A stretch of 64,000 bases of DNA from Rhea pennata (GCF_028389875.1 NW_026907680.1:3224001-3288000), one strand, 5' to 3'. Shown: positions 25,968 through 39,205, numbered from the stretch's first letter. The notes: generated by a model from the letters alone, not told the origin. Translations and numbers: made by a program.

Positions 25968-26240
25968 GGCGCTTTCTCTCGCAGCTCCTGCTGTGGGGGG
26001 AATGGAAAATGTGTGGAGGACAAAGAGGCTAGAAGCTGGTCTGAGGTGCGGATCCTTACCGAGGCTTGTCAGTCTGCAGAGAGAAGGGGACTCAATCCTC
26101 ATGTAGTGCTGATGAAAGTCTCCCTGAGCAGGCGCTCAAGCAAAGCTCCTGCATTTGCAGATGCGCACGCACCAGATGGACCGATGAAGCCTGGTCCTCC
26201 AGAATCGCCATTGCTAGTGAGGGGCTGCAGGCTTTGCCCT

Positions 26241-26496
26241 GACTTGGGCTTGCTGGAGTGTCAAGGTGGAGCAGAGTGGCACTTGGAGGAGGCTCTCCTT
26301 CAGCAGCTTAAAGGCCTGCCAGCTTTCTTGAGCTCCTTTGCCCTTCTGAGCTGCCTCCCCTGGCGTCCCCCTAGCAGGTCTCTGCAGAAGGGGAAGCCTG
26401 CTCGCCTCAAGGCCAGCCTCTGGGCTCTGCTGCTCTCCTTCCTACCTGCCCTCGGTCTCTGCAACTCCACTAGTTCCCGGGTGCTACAGCCCAGGT
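26241..26496 (-). mobile_element. Old CR1 ORF2 fragment (left arm)
   Basis: Mirror of 61,330-61,575 and paralogous to 5,320-5,570; same degenerate CR1 endonuclease motifs on the minus strand. Confidence 0.65.
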
Positions 26497-27010
26497 GGCC
26501 ATGGACGCTGCTGGCACCAAGCCTCCGGGGTGGCCGCTTCCCCTTCTGGCCCTGGGCACCCGCCTTCTTCCCCTCACACCTGCAAAAGCCCAGCACTCAA
26601 GGGCACCCAAGACACACACAAGAGCTGGCAGTTCCCTCCCACCACGCAGCCAGCACTGGGCCCCAGCAAGGGGGGCCCAGGCTCAAGCACTTCCTCCCCT
26701 CAGAGGCGTACAGCAGCTTTTTCCTCCTCTCCCCACAGGCCCCCTGGCCCCAGGACATGCGTTGGCCATGGCAGGGCCCTCTCCACGCCTCTCTCCGGCA
26801 CCAACAAGACGCAGCACACCCCTAGGCCACAGCCACCTCAGCTGCAGCCAAAGAGCTACAGCATGACCACGGCAGAGAGCTGCCCTGGCAGCAGCCCCTG
26901 AGCCCTGACTCCTCAGCTCTGCTCTTCAGGCCTCTCCAAAATTCCCATGCTGCAAACGCACGAGCTCACTGCACACCCAGCCAAGAGCCACCCGACTTGG
27001 GGCAGTTGGT

Positions 27011-30000
27011 TTAATTCAGCTTCAGAGAACTTCCTGGGTGCTCGCGTGGCTCACAAGTAGTGCTGGTGCTGCTGCTGCTGCTCCTGCTGCTACTTGGCTG
27101 TGTCTCTGCACACAGCTCTTCTAACCCCTGGGAAGAAGGTAGAAATGAACAGGCTGTGTTCTGCCCCACTAGAAAGGCTGAGAAAGTCTGCAGAGTAGTG
27201 CAGGCTAGTGTTCGCTGATGGTTTTGCTATATTGACTGTCATGGGACTTGAGACCTTGTTTGGACACTGCTAATCTGTTGTGAACCAAGACTGGGGGGTA
27301 CCTGTGTCCAGTATTCAGCAGTCAAGGAGAGCTTTGCAAAGGGGCACACCAACACTGGAAGCATCCCTTTGCGCTCAGCTACTCAGATTTTGCAGGTGCC
27401 ACTGTTGGAGGCCATTCTCAGCACTCAACAGCTGCCCCCTTGGCTGGAAGGCAAGGCTGAGCCCAGGCCAGCCCTGTGGCTTGCTCATGGGGCAATGGGG
27501 TTGCACCTTGTCTCTCTCGCTCAGCCTCAGAGCCCTCCTGCTTCTCTCCTCCCCTACTCCCTCAACACTGCTCCCATTTGCAGAAACAGCCCTTCAGCTC
27601 GACAGCAGTGCTGGGCTTTTGCTGGGGGCTGCGGAGAGGGACTTAGTGACAGGCTTTAAGCCACATCAAGCCCATGTCAGGAAAAGTCACAGCACGCTCT
27701 AGGCAGCACAGTGGCTCCGGGATTACAAGTGGCACCCCTTGCTGCCTCACTGCCCCTCAGTTCTGCCAGGCTTCTCCTGGAGCTGCCACATACCTGCCCT
27801 GTCTTGCAAGGCCCCTCTTGACTGTCCAGCCCTTCCTCCTCTTCCTCTAGGCAGGAGAAGTAGACCTTCAGGGTCACTTGCTTCTCTTCTCCCAGCTGGT
27901 ATTGGACGATCTTCTGAATACTGGGCTTTTCTTCAACCAGATTCTCAGCACCCTCCTGCACCTGCAAGACAACTCCACACTGTGCAATGTGCCCCACTTC
28001 CAAGTCCACTCCGCTGCTCTCCACATGCTCCTCGCCAGCATCCAGGGACTGCAGGACCTCGGCAATCACCAGGCCCCTGGCTCTGGCTTGGCCTGGGCCC
28101 CCCGCTGGACAACGGCTGCTGCAGGCAGGGACTCTGCAGCCCCAGCTGCAGAAGAGCAAGGGGCTCCACAACATTCCCCAGCTACATCACAGCCTGAGCA
28201 GGGTTCCCTGCCTTTCCCATGGGATCAGTCTCCGATGTCTCCTGCTGCCAAATAAATTGTGGAGGGCATTGTCACTTCCAGGAGCAGCAAGTGCGGGCTT
28301 CAACATGGTGGTTTTCTTGAAGGGAAGGTTACTTACACTCTCCTTTGAACCTTGTTTTGAACCTTCCTGTCAGCATCCTTTTGCCCCAAAGGAAAGCTGA
28401 ACAAGGCTGAATATCCCTTTCTTGTTTGCACCAAGCATCTCAATAATCACGCAGCTAAGCAGAAACTGCCCATCTTCTATCACAGAAAGAACCAGAAATT
28501 CCACTGCCACCAGAAAGAGGACCCCAGTGGCTCTACAGGCGTGTTCATGGAGAGTGCAGCACGGAGAGATGCATTGTAAAACTAGAGCACCGCCTTTGAA
28601 CTCAAAGCCCTGGACAAAGTCAGCCAGGGCTCAAAGAAGGGCACTGGAAGGGCTCTTGTACAACCAGCAACCACAGGACAATGCATTTGCAGAATGCAGG
28701 CTAGCACAAGAAGGACCCCAGTCAGGAACACTTACCACTCCTGTGTTCTGATGGCCTACATTCACAGGCTGTGTAGCACGTACCCTAGCTTCTGGACGTG
28801 GTTTCTTTCCACCTGCTGCTGCATTCTGTGCAGAGCACTGTGAGGAGACTGGGAATGGACTGCAAATATACACACGGGGAGGTGGTATGAGCACAGGGGG
28901 AGTAGGATCTCCACTCCCCCCTCACAAGCTGGGCATCTGCTTCTGCAGCAGAAGGCAGTGCTGCAGCAGAAGCACAGGGGTTCCACTGACTGCAGGTACA
29001 TCAACAGCTGTGAAGACTACCCCCAAATAAAACACTCAGGGCTGCACATCATGCCCGAAAGAGAGCTCTAAGCTCGCCCACAGCATGACTTTCTCTCCAT
29101 GCAGTGAGGATAGAAGCAGGGTCATCTACAAGACAGGCTTCAACTCATACCACTACCCCTGTCCTGCCACATGCATTAGCCACTGCTCCATGGCCCCAAA
29201 GACTCTGTGTTCAGGGATGGGCAATGGATGGTTGCTGGGCTCCCAGTGTCAAAGAAGGAGAAAGGCATCAAGGCAGTCAAGCACAAAGCTCTGAGCAGGT
29301 GGGAGCCAGCACAGAGCTCTGAAGAACCCTTCCCCACAGACAGAGCCCATATGAAGGCGGAGCATGCGTGCAGGTCACTGGGACTCAGCCGCTGGGAAGC
29401 CTTGCTCCCAAAGCACTTTCAGAGCAGCCTGCCCCAGCCCTGGCAATGCAGCCCTAACCAACCTGTGCTGGGTGGCTGCTCCCTTCATCAGGCAGGGGGA
29501 AAGAAGCAAGGCAAAGTACTCACGTTGGAAAAATACTTGGAAGAGGAGTAGAGGACAAAAAAGGAGCCGCTCTAGTGGCTGTGAACATTGATTCCCTCAT
29601 CACCTTCATCTGCAAAGGTGAGAAAGAGAGGTGAGATGCTGCCAAGGAAAGGATCTTGCTGCTCACAAGGGCAGCCCATGTTTCCATGCTTCAGAGAAGA
29701 AGCTGCCTCTCAGAATTGCAGAAACAACCCTTGCTCTTGCTCTGCAGCCCCTCCATTCTACACAACAACAGCTGTGGGGGAATAGGGGAGAATGGCTAAA
29801 AGCTCTGGCAGGCTTTTGTCGAGGGCAAGAGCCGAGAGTCTGAGTTAAGAGAGCAGTTCCTGCCTATAGAGAATTCAAGGGAGGGAAGCCCAGGGGAAGG
29901 CAGCTCACTAAACTCTAGGGAAATGTGTCGGTCAGCCTGCTAGGGAGGATGAGAGAGAGCAGTGGGGGCTGCAATACATCTGTTTTACCAGGAGGAAACG

Positions 30001-30519
30001 TTTTTCTCAGTCCCTGCGCTCATCCTTTCCCTAAACCTTCCTGTCAGCACCCTTTTGCTCTGAAAGGCAGTTGAGCAAGGCTGAACATCCCTTTCTTGTT
30101 CAGACCAAGCATCTGAATAATCACACAGCTGAGCAAAAACTCTCCATCTCGTATTACAGAAAGGCTCAGTGCTTCCATGGCCACCAGAAAGAGCAGTGTG
30201 TTCATGGAGAGTGCAGGAGTTACAGATATATTGTAAAACTAGTGCACAAGTGGCATTTCTGAAAGCAAAGCCCCAGGGAAAGTCCGACAAGGCTAAGCAG
30301 AACCCATGGGAAGGGCCCTTCTACAGCCAGTGCCCAGAGCACAATGCTTTGGCAGAAAGCAAGCTGGCAAAAGAAGGACCTCCATCAGGAGCACCTACCT
30401 CTGTTGACTTCTGATGGCCAGGTACAGGCCACGCAGCTGCTGCTCGAGCTTCTGGCATTTGCGTCCTCCTGCCCAGTAATTCCTTCTTCGCAGAATGTGA
30501 GTGAATTCCTGGAAGCATG
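27011..30519 (-). CDS. Ser/Gly-tail family gene, left-arm mirror copy
   Basis: Mirror of 57,297-60,805 (sum 87,816). Exons on the minus strand: 30399-30519, 29524-29609, 28736-28859, 27794-27961 and 27011-27127 (stop tta at 27011-27013). Splice borders and frames are as in the right arm. Differences I noticed are single substitutions, so the arms encode almost the same product. Transcription would run toward the TMEM209 promoter. Function unknown. Confidence 0.55.
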
Positions 30520-31518
30520 CTGCAAATACACACCGCGGGGATGTGTGCCACAGGACACTCAGGACTGCACAACATGCCCAAAAGAAAACTCGAGGAGCCC
30601 ACAGTTGAGACTTTTTCTCCAGGCACCAAGGAGAGCAGCAGCGTCAGCTCCAAGGACAGGCTCCAGGACACACCATTACCCACTGTCCTGAGCACTCCAG
30701 TAGCCACTGCTGTGTAGCCCCCAAGGACAAGCTTTCTTGGAAGCTTCAGAAATGGAACCGGGAATAACTGCTCCGTCCCTTGCAGTCCTTCTCTCTTCAG
30801 GCACTTATGTCCCTCCTTCCCATCCTCTTCAAAGAGCCCAAACAACCTGTCCTTGCCTCTAAGGGCTGCCTGAGCCAAGGGCACATCCTCTCGAGCCTGC
30901 TGCTCGCCACCCCTGACTGCTGCCTGGAAATGACCTTCCTTCCTCCTTGCTGCTGGCAGTCAAAGGAAGGGCATTGCCCAAGGGGAAACACCACAGCTTT
31001 GGGGAGATATTCACCCAAGGCATCCTCCCCTCCAGCAGCATTCCTTGCAGCCCTCTCTTCCACCTCACTCCTCTCTACTAGGCTGCTCACCACAGCTCTA
31101 CATGCCTGGAGACATTGTTGGCAAAGGATTCTGTGGCAGCAGGCACAGAGGCTCTCTCTCACCTGAAACAGGGCCCTCCTGCCTCTTCCAGGCCCTGCAT
31201 GTATGTGCACACACATAGACTCCCCTTTGCATTCACATCCACCAACTCTGCACAAGTGTGTGTCATGCTTCAGTGACACACAGAGATGCCAGCCAGTGGG
31301 GTGTAGTCACACTCTGTTGGTGCCAGCCACCAGAGGGGACTTCAAAGGAAGAAAAGGGCTCCTAGCTCCCAAAATTCATCCACAACTCTGCAAACAGCCT
31401 CTGCTCCTTGGCCTTGCTGCCAGCAGGGCTCCGATTTCACTTTGACATACAAAGCTCGATCCTGTCCTGGCCACAAAAGACATCCTCCGCCTTTCCTCCT
31501 GCCTAACTGCATACTCAC

Positions 31519-31848
31519 AGGTCTGAGCAAACAACGCACACCCTGCGGCAAAGCTCACACCAACACCTCCCTCTTCACAAGGCTTGACAAGAGCATGCAG
31601 ACTTTTCCTCAGCCTCCAAAATTGCCCTGAGACACCCAGCACTGCTCTCCGCAAATGAGCAGCATCCACATTTATTTCACCTACGCGCTAGGAGAAAAGG
31701 CCCTCCTCTTCCAAAAGGACCACTTACATTGACTTTCCCAAAGGTCTGGAAGCTGAAAGCAGAAGCAGCAGCGGAAAGAAGCCAAGAGCAGGCTCTGACA
31801 GGCACTTGCTCCGGGCTGCCCAGCCAGCAAGAGAGGCCTAGTCCTCAT
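31519..31848 (-). CDS. Mirror of possible 5' exons (left arm)
   Basis: Reverse complement of 55,968-56,297: exon 31728-31848 with ATG at its 3' coordinate end, and exon 31519-31680. Same open frames and splice signals. Tentative for the same reasons. Confidence 0.28.
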
Positions 31849-32859
31849 GGCAGAGTTTAAAAGGCATTCAGGCGGCACGGCTCCCTTCTGCCGGGGAGGG
31901 CGGCAGGGCTGTGTGAGCAGGGTGAGCGTGCAGCCAGGTGTGCCCAGGGCTGTGCCTGAGAGCAGTGTCCTGGGAGGTCAGGGTGCCCAGGGCCATGCCT
32001 CTGCCACCTGCGATGGTCAGCACTCAGCCCGCCTGGGCAACTGCCTGCAGGGCTGTAGGGAGAAGCCGTGGGGGGAAGGAGCAGCCCACAAAAGGGCAGG
32101 ATCACAGTGCCCCAGAGTGGGGGCTGCGTGGGGCAAGGCTGCTCAGAGCTGCTGCTCAGCCCCAGGAGCTTGCCCGGAGGAAAGTCAAGGCAGGGACGAC
32201 TCCACAGGGAAAGAGGTTTCCTGAGTGTTGGCTTTCTGTTCCACGCTGTTTTTTGGGGGGAAGGGAAAAGGAGGTGCCAAGGCTGGAGAAGAGCTGGAGA
32301 CTGGGGAGGCTGCTGAGGGGTCAGCAGGTCTGCGAGGAAGCTCAGAAAGTGCTTTTGCCCCTGCTCTGCCCATGCACAGCAGCAGCAGCAGCAGCTCTGC
32401 TGGCCCCAGGAGCCTATGTGGAGCTGCTCCTTGGCACCTGCCAAGAGGTGCGTGCCCCGAAGCAGTGCCCTGCTGCTGGGAGGGATCTCTGGGGCACAGA
32501 CAAGTGCCCCAGAAGTGGGCTGGGGTCTGTTGGCTAAGGCAGGCAATGGACGCAGGAGAGGGCATTTGGTGCTGACAGGAAAAGCTGCAGGCGGTGGAGC
32601 CATGGTGCGAGAAGGGGAGGAAGGCAGAACAGAAGTGCGGTGGGAGGGAGAGTTAGGGAATTTAGCTCTCTTCCCCTCCAGTGCAGACGTTTTCTTCCCA
32701 GAAAACCCCACATGGCCTCTGCCAGCCCGCAGAGCCTCTGCCCCACAGGCCCCAGGGCAGGCACTACCTTCTCTGCAGACAGACCTCTGGCTGAGGAGAG
32801 GGTCTGACTCCAACGAGATGTTACTCCAGCCTAGGCCTCTCTTGCAAAGGCTGGAGCAG

Positions 32860-34017
32860 CAGCAAGTACACGGAGGTTCTGCTTGCAGACTGCAGCTCAC
32901 TAAGTGCTTGAGGCCAGTGTTGCGAGAGCTGCTGGTGCTTCAGCACAGTCTTTCTAGCACAGGCTGGAACAGCAGCAAGTAAATGCAGAACCGCAAAGAA
33001 TGCAGTGATTGCCCCAACAGGGTCTTCTTCCAGCAGCCTGGGGCCTGGGAGCTTCCTCAGCCAGACGCAGGAGCCACAAAGCCTTTGCCTGCTTGGTCCT
33101 TCCAGAAGCACACCCCCACCTTGGGCTGAAAGCACACCGTCAACCTGTGGCAGGGTCACATGCGCCTCCTTGCTTGGCTTCTCTCTTCCTCTTCAAAGCA
33201 CTTCTGCTGGGCTTCTTCTCACCTCCACAGGGCAAGGAGATGTGGCTTTCAGCGACCTCTCTCTTGCCTCTCCTTCCTGACCAAGAGCTGTTAGCTCACA
33301 GCCTGCCCCCATGCATGCAAAGTTCAGATGTGGTCATTTTCTCCCCAACAGGCCTCACTCCTCCTGCAGCAAATACCCTCTGGCACTTTATTGCCCAGCC
33401 ATTCCCTCTGCTTTGGTCCTTCTGTAGCTCTTATTTGGGGAGCCTAAAACATGGAGAGGAATGAGTGGTTCTGGTTTTGGTTTGTTTGAAAAGGTTGATC
33501 CCTACCAGAAGCAAGCAAGGCAGAAAGACATCTTGGGCTGGCGTTTTCCTCCAGACCACGATTGTCGCAGCAGAGAGTCAGCTGCCCGTATGGGAGCATG
33601 ATTTGGATCGGAAAAGGGCACGGGAACTCCTCATCACAAAGGCCTTAAGCCATACTGGGGAGCCAAAGCGCTCAGGGAAAGCCCACAATTTTCTCAGTCC
33701 GGTCTTCAAGTATGGCCTCAGAAGGCAAGTGGGCCTCTTGGCATGCTGGGCTGCCACCTTCAGCAGGAGCGCTCCTGAAGGGGTTGAATTCTTGCTTTTC
33801 TCTTTACTCATACAGTTTCAAGAAGAAAAGAAGAACTCCCCGGCCTTGTCCCCTGCCACACTGAGATAACTGTGGCTCCTACAGACTCCATTTGCACAAC
33901 CACCCAGGAAGAGTCTGCATAGGTATTGTCAGAGAAGGAAAGCTCCTCAGATCCACTGGAGATGTGGGCCTTCCACTTGTGTATGCAGTGTGCTTCCCAG
34001 GCTCCGACAAAGGAAAG
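32860..34017. repeat. Duplicon segment in left arm with two-strand open frames
   Basis: Collinear with 6.37-7.87 kb. Open frames occur on both strands: 33465-33869 plus, and the minus frame at 32821-33159 with LLEEDPVGAITAFF. No gene recognised. Confidence 0.4.
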
Positions 34018-34865
34018 GCAGACTTTATGCACCCTGAGAGCTCCTGGAGAGACAACACAGCAGGGCCAGCAAGCAGACGGGCTCTGCTGGACCTCCTACT
34101 TAAAAAGAAGGGAAGGCTGCATGCGGATATCAAGACTGGCAGCAACCTTGGCTGCAGTGGCCGTGAGAGTGTGGAGCTGAGGATCCTGAGAGGATGGAAG
34201 AGCACAAAATGTGGGATGCCAACACTAGACTGCAGCAGAGCAGACTTTGGCCTCTACAGGCAGCTGTCTAGGAGAACCCCATGCCAGTGGCTCCCAGAAG
34301 TAAGAGGGAAATCAAAGAAAGCTTCTTTGGAGTCCCGGAGTTCCTCCTCCAGGCTGTGTCCAATTCTGGGCTCCACAACACAAGAGAGACGTGGAGCTAC
34401 CAGGTGGAGTCCTGCCCCAGAAGGGCTACTAAGATCAGGAAGGGAGTGCAGCATCTCTCCCACAGGGAACGGTGGAGAGAGCTGGGCCTGTTCAGCCTGG
34501 GGCAGAGAAGGCTGAGGGGGGGACTCTCAGCAATGTGTATAAGTATCTGCAGGGTGGGTGTCGAGAGGATGGGGCCAGGCTCTGTTCAGTGGAGCCCAGC
34601 GATAGGATGAGAGGCAACAGGCCAGAGTGAAACCCAGGAAGGTCCATCTGAAGACAAAGGAATAAGCCTTTTCCCTGGGAGGAGTGACAGAGCACTGGAA
34701 CAGGTTGCCCAGAGAGGCTGTGGAGTCTCCATGCCCGGAGACAGTCAGAAGCCGTCTGGACAGGGTCCTAGGCAAGCTGCCCTAGGTGACCCTGCGTGAG
34801 CAGGGCAGGTGCACTAGAGGCTCTCCAGGTCCCTTCCAACCTCAAAGAGCTCTGTGATTCTGTGG
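34018..34865 (+). mobile_element. CR1 LINE, ORF2 part plus 3' end (left arm)
   Basis: Translation keeps WRDNTAG, RRALLDLLLKKKG, NLGCSGRESVELRILRG and DCSRADFGLYRQL, typical of the CR1 ORF2 endonuclease end, then the CR1 3' tail ending tgtgattctgtggttctg. The N-terminal part is missing and frames are broken. It starts exactly where homology to copy A (aaaggaaag) stops. Confidence 0.92.
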
Positions 34866-35289
34866 TTCTGAGAGCTGAGGCCAGGTCCTGCACAGGGCCG
34901 TGCAGGGAGAGCTCCTGTCATGGCAGGGCTGGCTGAGTCTTGCCATGGCCCTGGCATCACTGCAGCTTCTGCTCACATGCTACATGGGATGGAAAGCAGA
35001 GAGAGCCTTTGTGGAGGCTCTGTGCAGGTGTTTGGGCTGCTTGATGGCCTGGTCAGGTTGCTGTGTCCACCTGTAGATGAGGTTGAGGTGAGACTTCAGC
35101 CCAGGCTTAGCCCAGGTAGAGCAGGGCTGCAGCCTGGGTCATTGCAGGCTGCTCAGGTGCTGTCCTGCCACTGGGGCCAGGCGTGGACCCTTGTCTCTGG
35201 CACGCAGCCCTCCCCGGCGAGGCCCATGCACAGCACCCACAAGCGGGCAGTGCCAGGCCAGCGTGCACCTGACACCTTCATGTTCACCA

Positions 35290-35715
35290 TCAACCCAGCT
35301 GTCCCTGCCCTGCCTCGGGGCAGGGATCTCGCCCCAGGCACCGGGGCTGCAGCTCGGCCGCCTTCCCCTCAGCACGGTCACACGGCAGCTCCTGGCCTGG
35401 CAGCAGCGCCGGCAGCAGCCGCTCTCCCAGCCCCCGGGGCTCCGCACGCTCCAGCTGGGGAAAGACGTGGCTGCGTTTGCAGAGCTCGCGGGGCTTTAGT
35501 CTCCTGGGGCTCCAGCCAGAGATGTCTGTTCCCGAGGTGCTGGAGCAGGTCAGGCTGCTTCCCGCGGCAGGAAGCCCAGCTGCAGCTGGCTCCAGCGCTG
35601 CGCCTGGCACAGCTGCATCCCAGCCCGGGGCAGGAGCTGCCAGCAGCGGCGGTCTCAGCCACAGGGGCCTCAGCTCTCCCTGCCTACCCGTAGGGCATAG
35701 ACAGCAGGAAAGCAT
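35290..35715 (-). other. Exon-like open frame, 141 codons (left arm)
   Basis: GC-rich frame with an Arg/Leu-rich core (SPRRLKPRELCKRS, GLGERLLPALLPGQ). Mirror at 52101-52526 plus. It lies in a block absent from copy A. Other frames here are open too; no family recognised. Confidence 0.25.
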
Positions 35716-36744
35716 AGCACAGGCACGTTCTGTGAATATGATAGTGCTTGATGTTTGCCACAGCTCTTATCCATTGCTAAGCACGAGCAGTACTGACCAG
35801 GCCAGAAGGTGGGCTTTCTTGAAGAAAAGCCGAGCAGTCTTTAAGCACTGCCAGCCCCCTTGGACATCTTCAGATACTGCAGGCTCTTGTAGATGGAAAT
35901 TCATCATTCAAAGGTCATTTCTCCAGAGACTAATTCAACCTCTTTCACAACAATTGCTCCTCTGCAGTCCCTGCTTTGGGACAGGACTATTTCAAAGCAG
36001 CGAGCTCATCAGAGCAGTGCTTTTTGCTCCAGGATCTTTTGCTTGCCCAGCACTGAGCTGTTCTTCTACAGCTTTTGCCAGTTGCTGGAATGTCCACAAA
36101 CCTATTGCCTAACGCTGGCATTTTTGAATGTCATCCCATGCAGTGTCATTTATTGGCCTCTGAGAATTTATCAGATCATGTGGGATGGAGGAAGACAGTG
36201 AGGGTCTTCGTGGTTGGTTTAAATACTCCTGTAGATGAGCTTTCCTGGAAGCAAGGCTGTTTCGACAGGGCAAGTTATATGTGTGTGTTCTAAGCTGACC
36301 AAGATGTTGTCTCTGGGTTTAAACAAAATGTGTGGTGCATATCCAGTGGAATTTCCTTCACTCAAGAGCCCATTGAGTGATAATCAAACACAAAAAATCA
36401 AATGTCTTCCTCTGTATGGGCCCCTTTCATTTTGAGTTCCTCTGAGGGCTTTACATCTCTCTACATTTTTGCACCATCCACTCCCAAGTACTATTTATTT
36501 CCACAAACGTTTTGGGCTGTGTGTGCTGAAAAACTAACATTGGATCTTTTTCCCCTCTCCCAGGTGCAGGTGAAGTTGGAAGTGCATGTGTTGGCCTCCA
36601 CGCATCTACTGAAGGATCCGCAGCAAATGCAGATGTACCCCAGGACTCCACTTTCCAGGGCAATACAGAGGAATCGTGATATTCTGAGCAGAAAGGATGT
36701 GGCTTGCACAAAAGACTATGCAAAGCTGGTGAAAAATATTTGCT

Positions 36745-36933
36745 TTACACAGCACGGTAATGGTTTCCCACTAAGTGGTCTGGCTGTGAGAAATCCTTGC
36801 TGCAGGCTGAACCTAAACTCCAAGGGGTTTCAAAAGTTGCCAGGCACACTGCACTTCCCTCTAACAAGCCTGCAGGGATATGGAGCTTGTCTGGCACCGT
36901 AACGTCCATGTCCCTTCTCGTGCGAGTAACCAA
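36745..36933 (-). other. Exon-like open frame RDMDVTVPDKLH (left arm)
   Basis: Frame of 62 codons reading VPDKLHIPAGLLEGSAVC and HLVGNHYRAV to a stop, kept in copy A (9141-9329 minus) and the right arm (50872-51060 plus) with few substitutions. The antisense strand also holds a 166-codon frame (36402-36902), so the coding strand is uncertain. Confidence 0.3.
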
Positions 36934-36956
36934 CTGGCTAACCTTTCTTCTGCAGC

Positions 36957-37262
36957 TTGATGGAGCTGCCTAAGTATTTTGTATGGAAGCACATGTGTGG
37001 TCTTGCTCAAGTCAGGTGCTGCCTTTTAGCCAAAGCAGTCCCTCTGCTCCCTTCCATTCTCGTCCTGCTACAGACATGTAGCGTTTTCAACGTTCTCTTA
37101 GCACTGAGCACATTGCTCTTGGATCTGTTCTGTGTCCCCTACTTCAGTCCTCATGCACTGGAAAACCCTGTAGTGAAGCCGAAAGCTTTCCGAGGGCTCA
37201 GCCGGCAGCGCTGGGCACTACAGATTGCTGCTGCTTCCGTGCGCCTCTGGAGGTGGCTGTAA
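36957..37262 (+). other. Exon-like open frame with hydrophobic core (left arm)
   Basis: After an acceptor (ttcttctgcag, ending 36957) a frame of about 100 codons reads MELPKYFVWKHMCG, a long hydrophobic run (LLPSILVLLQTCS, LLALSTLLLDLF), then a basic tail and TAA. Paralogue 9353-9688 plus, mirror 50543-50848 minus. It would make one or two membrane segments. Not recognised; no start-exon partner assigned. Confidence 0.35.
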
Positions 37263-38389
37263 AAGCACGGTCGAGTGAGAGGAGTGCCAAGACAACTACA
37301 GTGTGGTTTTGTTATACGAGTTTCACTACGCCACGTTGGTTTGGAGATACCTTAATGTTGCAGCTCTAGAGGCTTTCAGGCACTAGACTAACCACGCTGC
37401 CACTCCGGGGACACTTCCTCTGAGAAGAAGTCCAGGGATGTTAAGATACAGGTGTGTCTGTCCCCGCCTCCTCATTCCTCAATCCTTTCTAGAAGCTGGC
37501 CTGACAGATGAGCCAAGCTTTCGGTTACTGTGACTTGCTGGTCACGCCAGAGCTGTAGCCCTGCTGAAGGGCAGAGTAAAGGGTGTCTCAGTAACACGAG
37601 TTTCTCAGCGAGTTCTCTGCCGTCATCGAACACCTGCATTTGTCATCCCACAGCTGCACGCGTGCCCCTTGGAGGGCAGTGATCCCAGGCTGCTGGGACA
37701 GGGGAAGTTCCTTCCAAGGGCTGCTGAGGAAGAGCGGTTGTACTGCGGGGAAGAAAGAGCTCGGAAATTCTCTTCTACCTAGGATTTCTCAGTCCCTGAG
37801 AGGCAGGAGCCGTCACCTGGCTTCAGCGGTGCTTGGGAGGTGACTTGCGCCTCATCAGCTCCTAGGCCAGCAGCAGACACGTGGATTTCCTCCTGGTTCT
37901 GATGCCACTTCTCCCGAAGAACCACCAGCACCAGGCCCAGTGCCCCTTTGGGAGCTTCCGAGGTCACTTCTGGTAGGCCAGGAGCAGGCCCACTGCTGCT
38001 GCTCCACTTCAGGAGGTCACTTCTGCCTCAGGACCTGACAGGTCAGTGGCAGGCCCAGGATGGCAGTGCTGACTGCGAGGCCACTACTCCCTCAGGCCCG
38101 GAGAGACCAGTGGCAGGCAGAAGGCTTTGATGCTGAGTGTGAGGGCACTTGTGCCTTGCACCCGGGAGCCTCGCAGCAGGAAAATGGTGTCAGTGCTGAC
38201 AGGGAGGTGATTCCAGCCACACCCACTTGGAAGCCAGGAGGAGGAACCTTGCTGCTGCTTCTGCTAGTGAGCTCACTTGCGCCTCAAGACCTGAGAGGCC
38301 ACCAGTGGCCACAAGGCTGCTGTTAGTGCCTGGGAAGGAGCAACCAGCCTGGGGAGGCAGAAGGGGTGTTGGCAAGCTCAGTGCCGGAG

Positions 38390-39205
38390 GGGAGAGCAGC
38401 AGGTGTTGTGCAGCTGCCTCCAGGAGGGCTCCACGCTGTCTCCCATTGCTTCTTCATCAATGTCCTGATGAAGCAGGGACTTGGTGCGTAACCAGGGAGG
38501 GGTGCTGATACCTGGCTGTGCTGGAGAGGAGCTTTTCAGAGAAGGACCTGGGGGTTGTGGTGGGCACCAAGCTGACCATGAACCAGCAACGTGCTCTGGT
38601 GGCAAAGAGCAGCCATGGTATCCTGGGCTGCATCAGGAAGAGCATTGCCAGCAGGTGGAGGCAGGTGATCCTTCCCCTCTGCTCAGCACTGGTGAGGCCG
38701 CACCTGGAGAGCTTGGTCCACCAGCACAAGAGAAACATGGACCTACTGGAGTGAGTCCAACCACAAAGAAGACTAAGGGCCTGGAGCATCTCCTGTATGA
38801 GGAGAGACAGAGATAGCTGGGCCTGTTCAGTGTGTAAGGGGAGAAGGCTCAGGGCAATTTGAATGTACAGAAGTACCTGATGGGGACATGGCATAAAGAA
38901 GACAGAGACAGATTCTTCTGTGACAGCCAGTGGCAGGATGGGAGGCAACAGGCACATGTAGAAATACAAGAAATTCCATTGAAATATAAGAAAAGACTTT
39001 CTACTGCAAGAGCGATGGAAGACTGGACCAAGTTGCTCAGCAGGACTGTGAGTCTCCATCCTTGCTGCTGCTCAAAACCCAACTGGACACGGTCTCAGTC
39101 AGCATGCTCCAGGTATACCTCCAGGTATAAAAGAAAAGAGGGTGGAGGCAGATGTTCTCCAGGGGTGCTTTCCAACTTCAGCAATGCGTTGATTCAGTGA
39201 TTTGG
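38390..39205 (+). mobile_element. CR1 LINE 3' part (left arm)
   Basis: CR1 reverse-transcriptase tail and 3' end: LGVVVGTKLTMNQQ, GILGCIRKSIASR, then the 3' UTR to gttgattcagtgattt. Frames are interrupted. Mirror at 48,600-49,415. Confidence 0.9.

Noticed and set aside
34018-34865. 207-codon frame read as a host gene
   Set aside because: It is mostly CR1 LINE ORF2 and 3' tail by its motifs.
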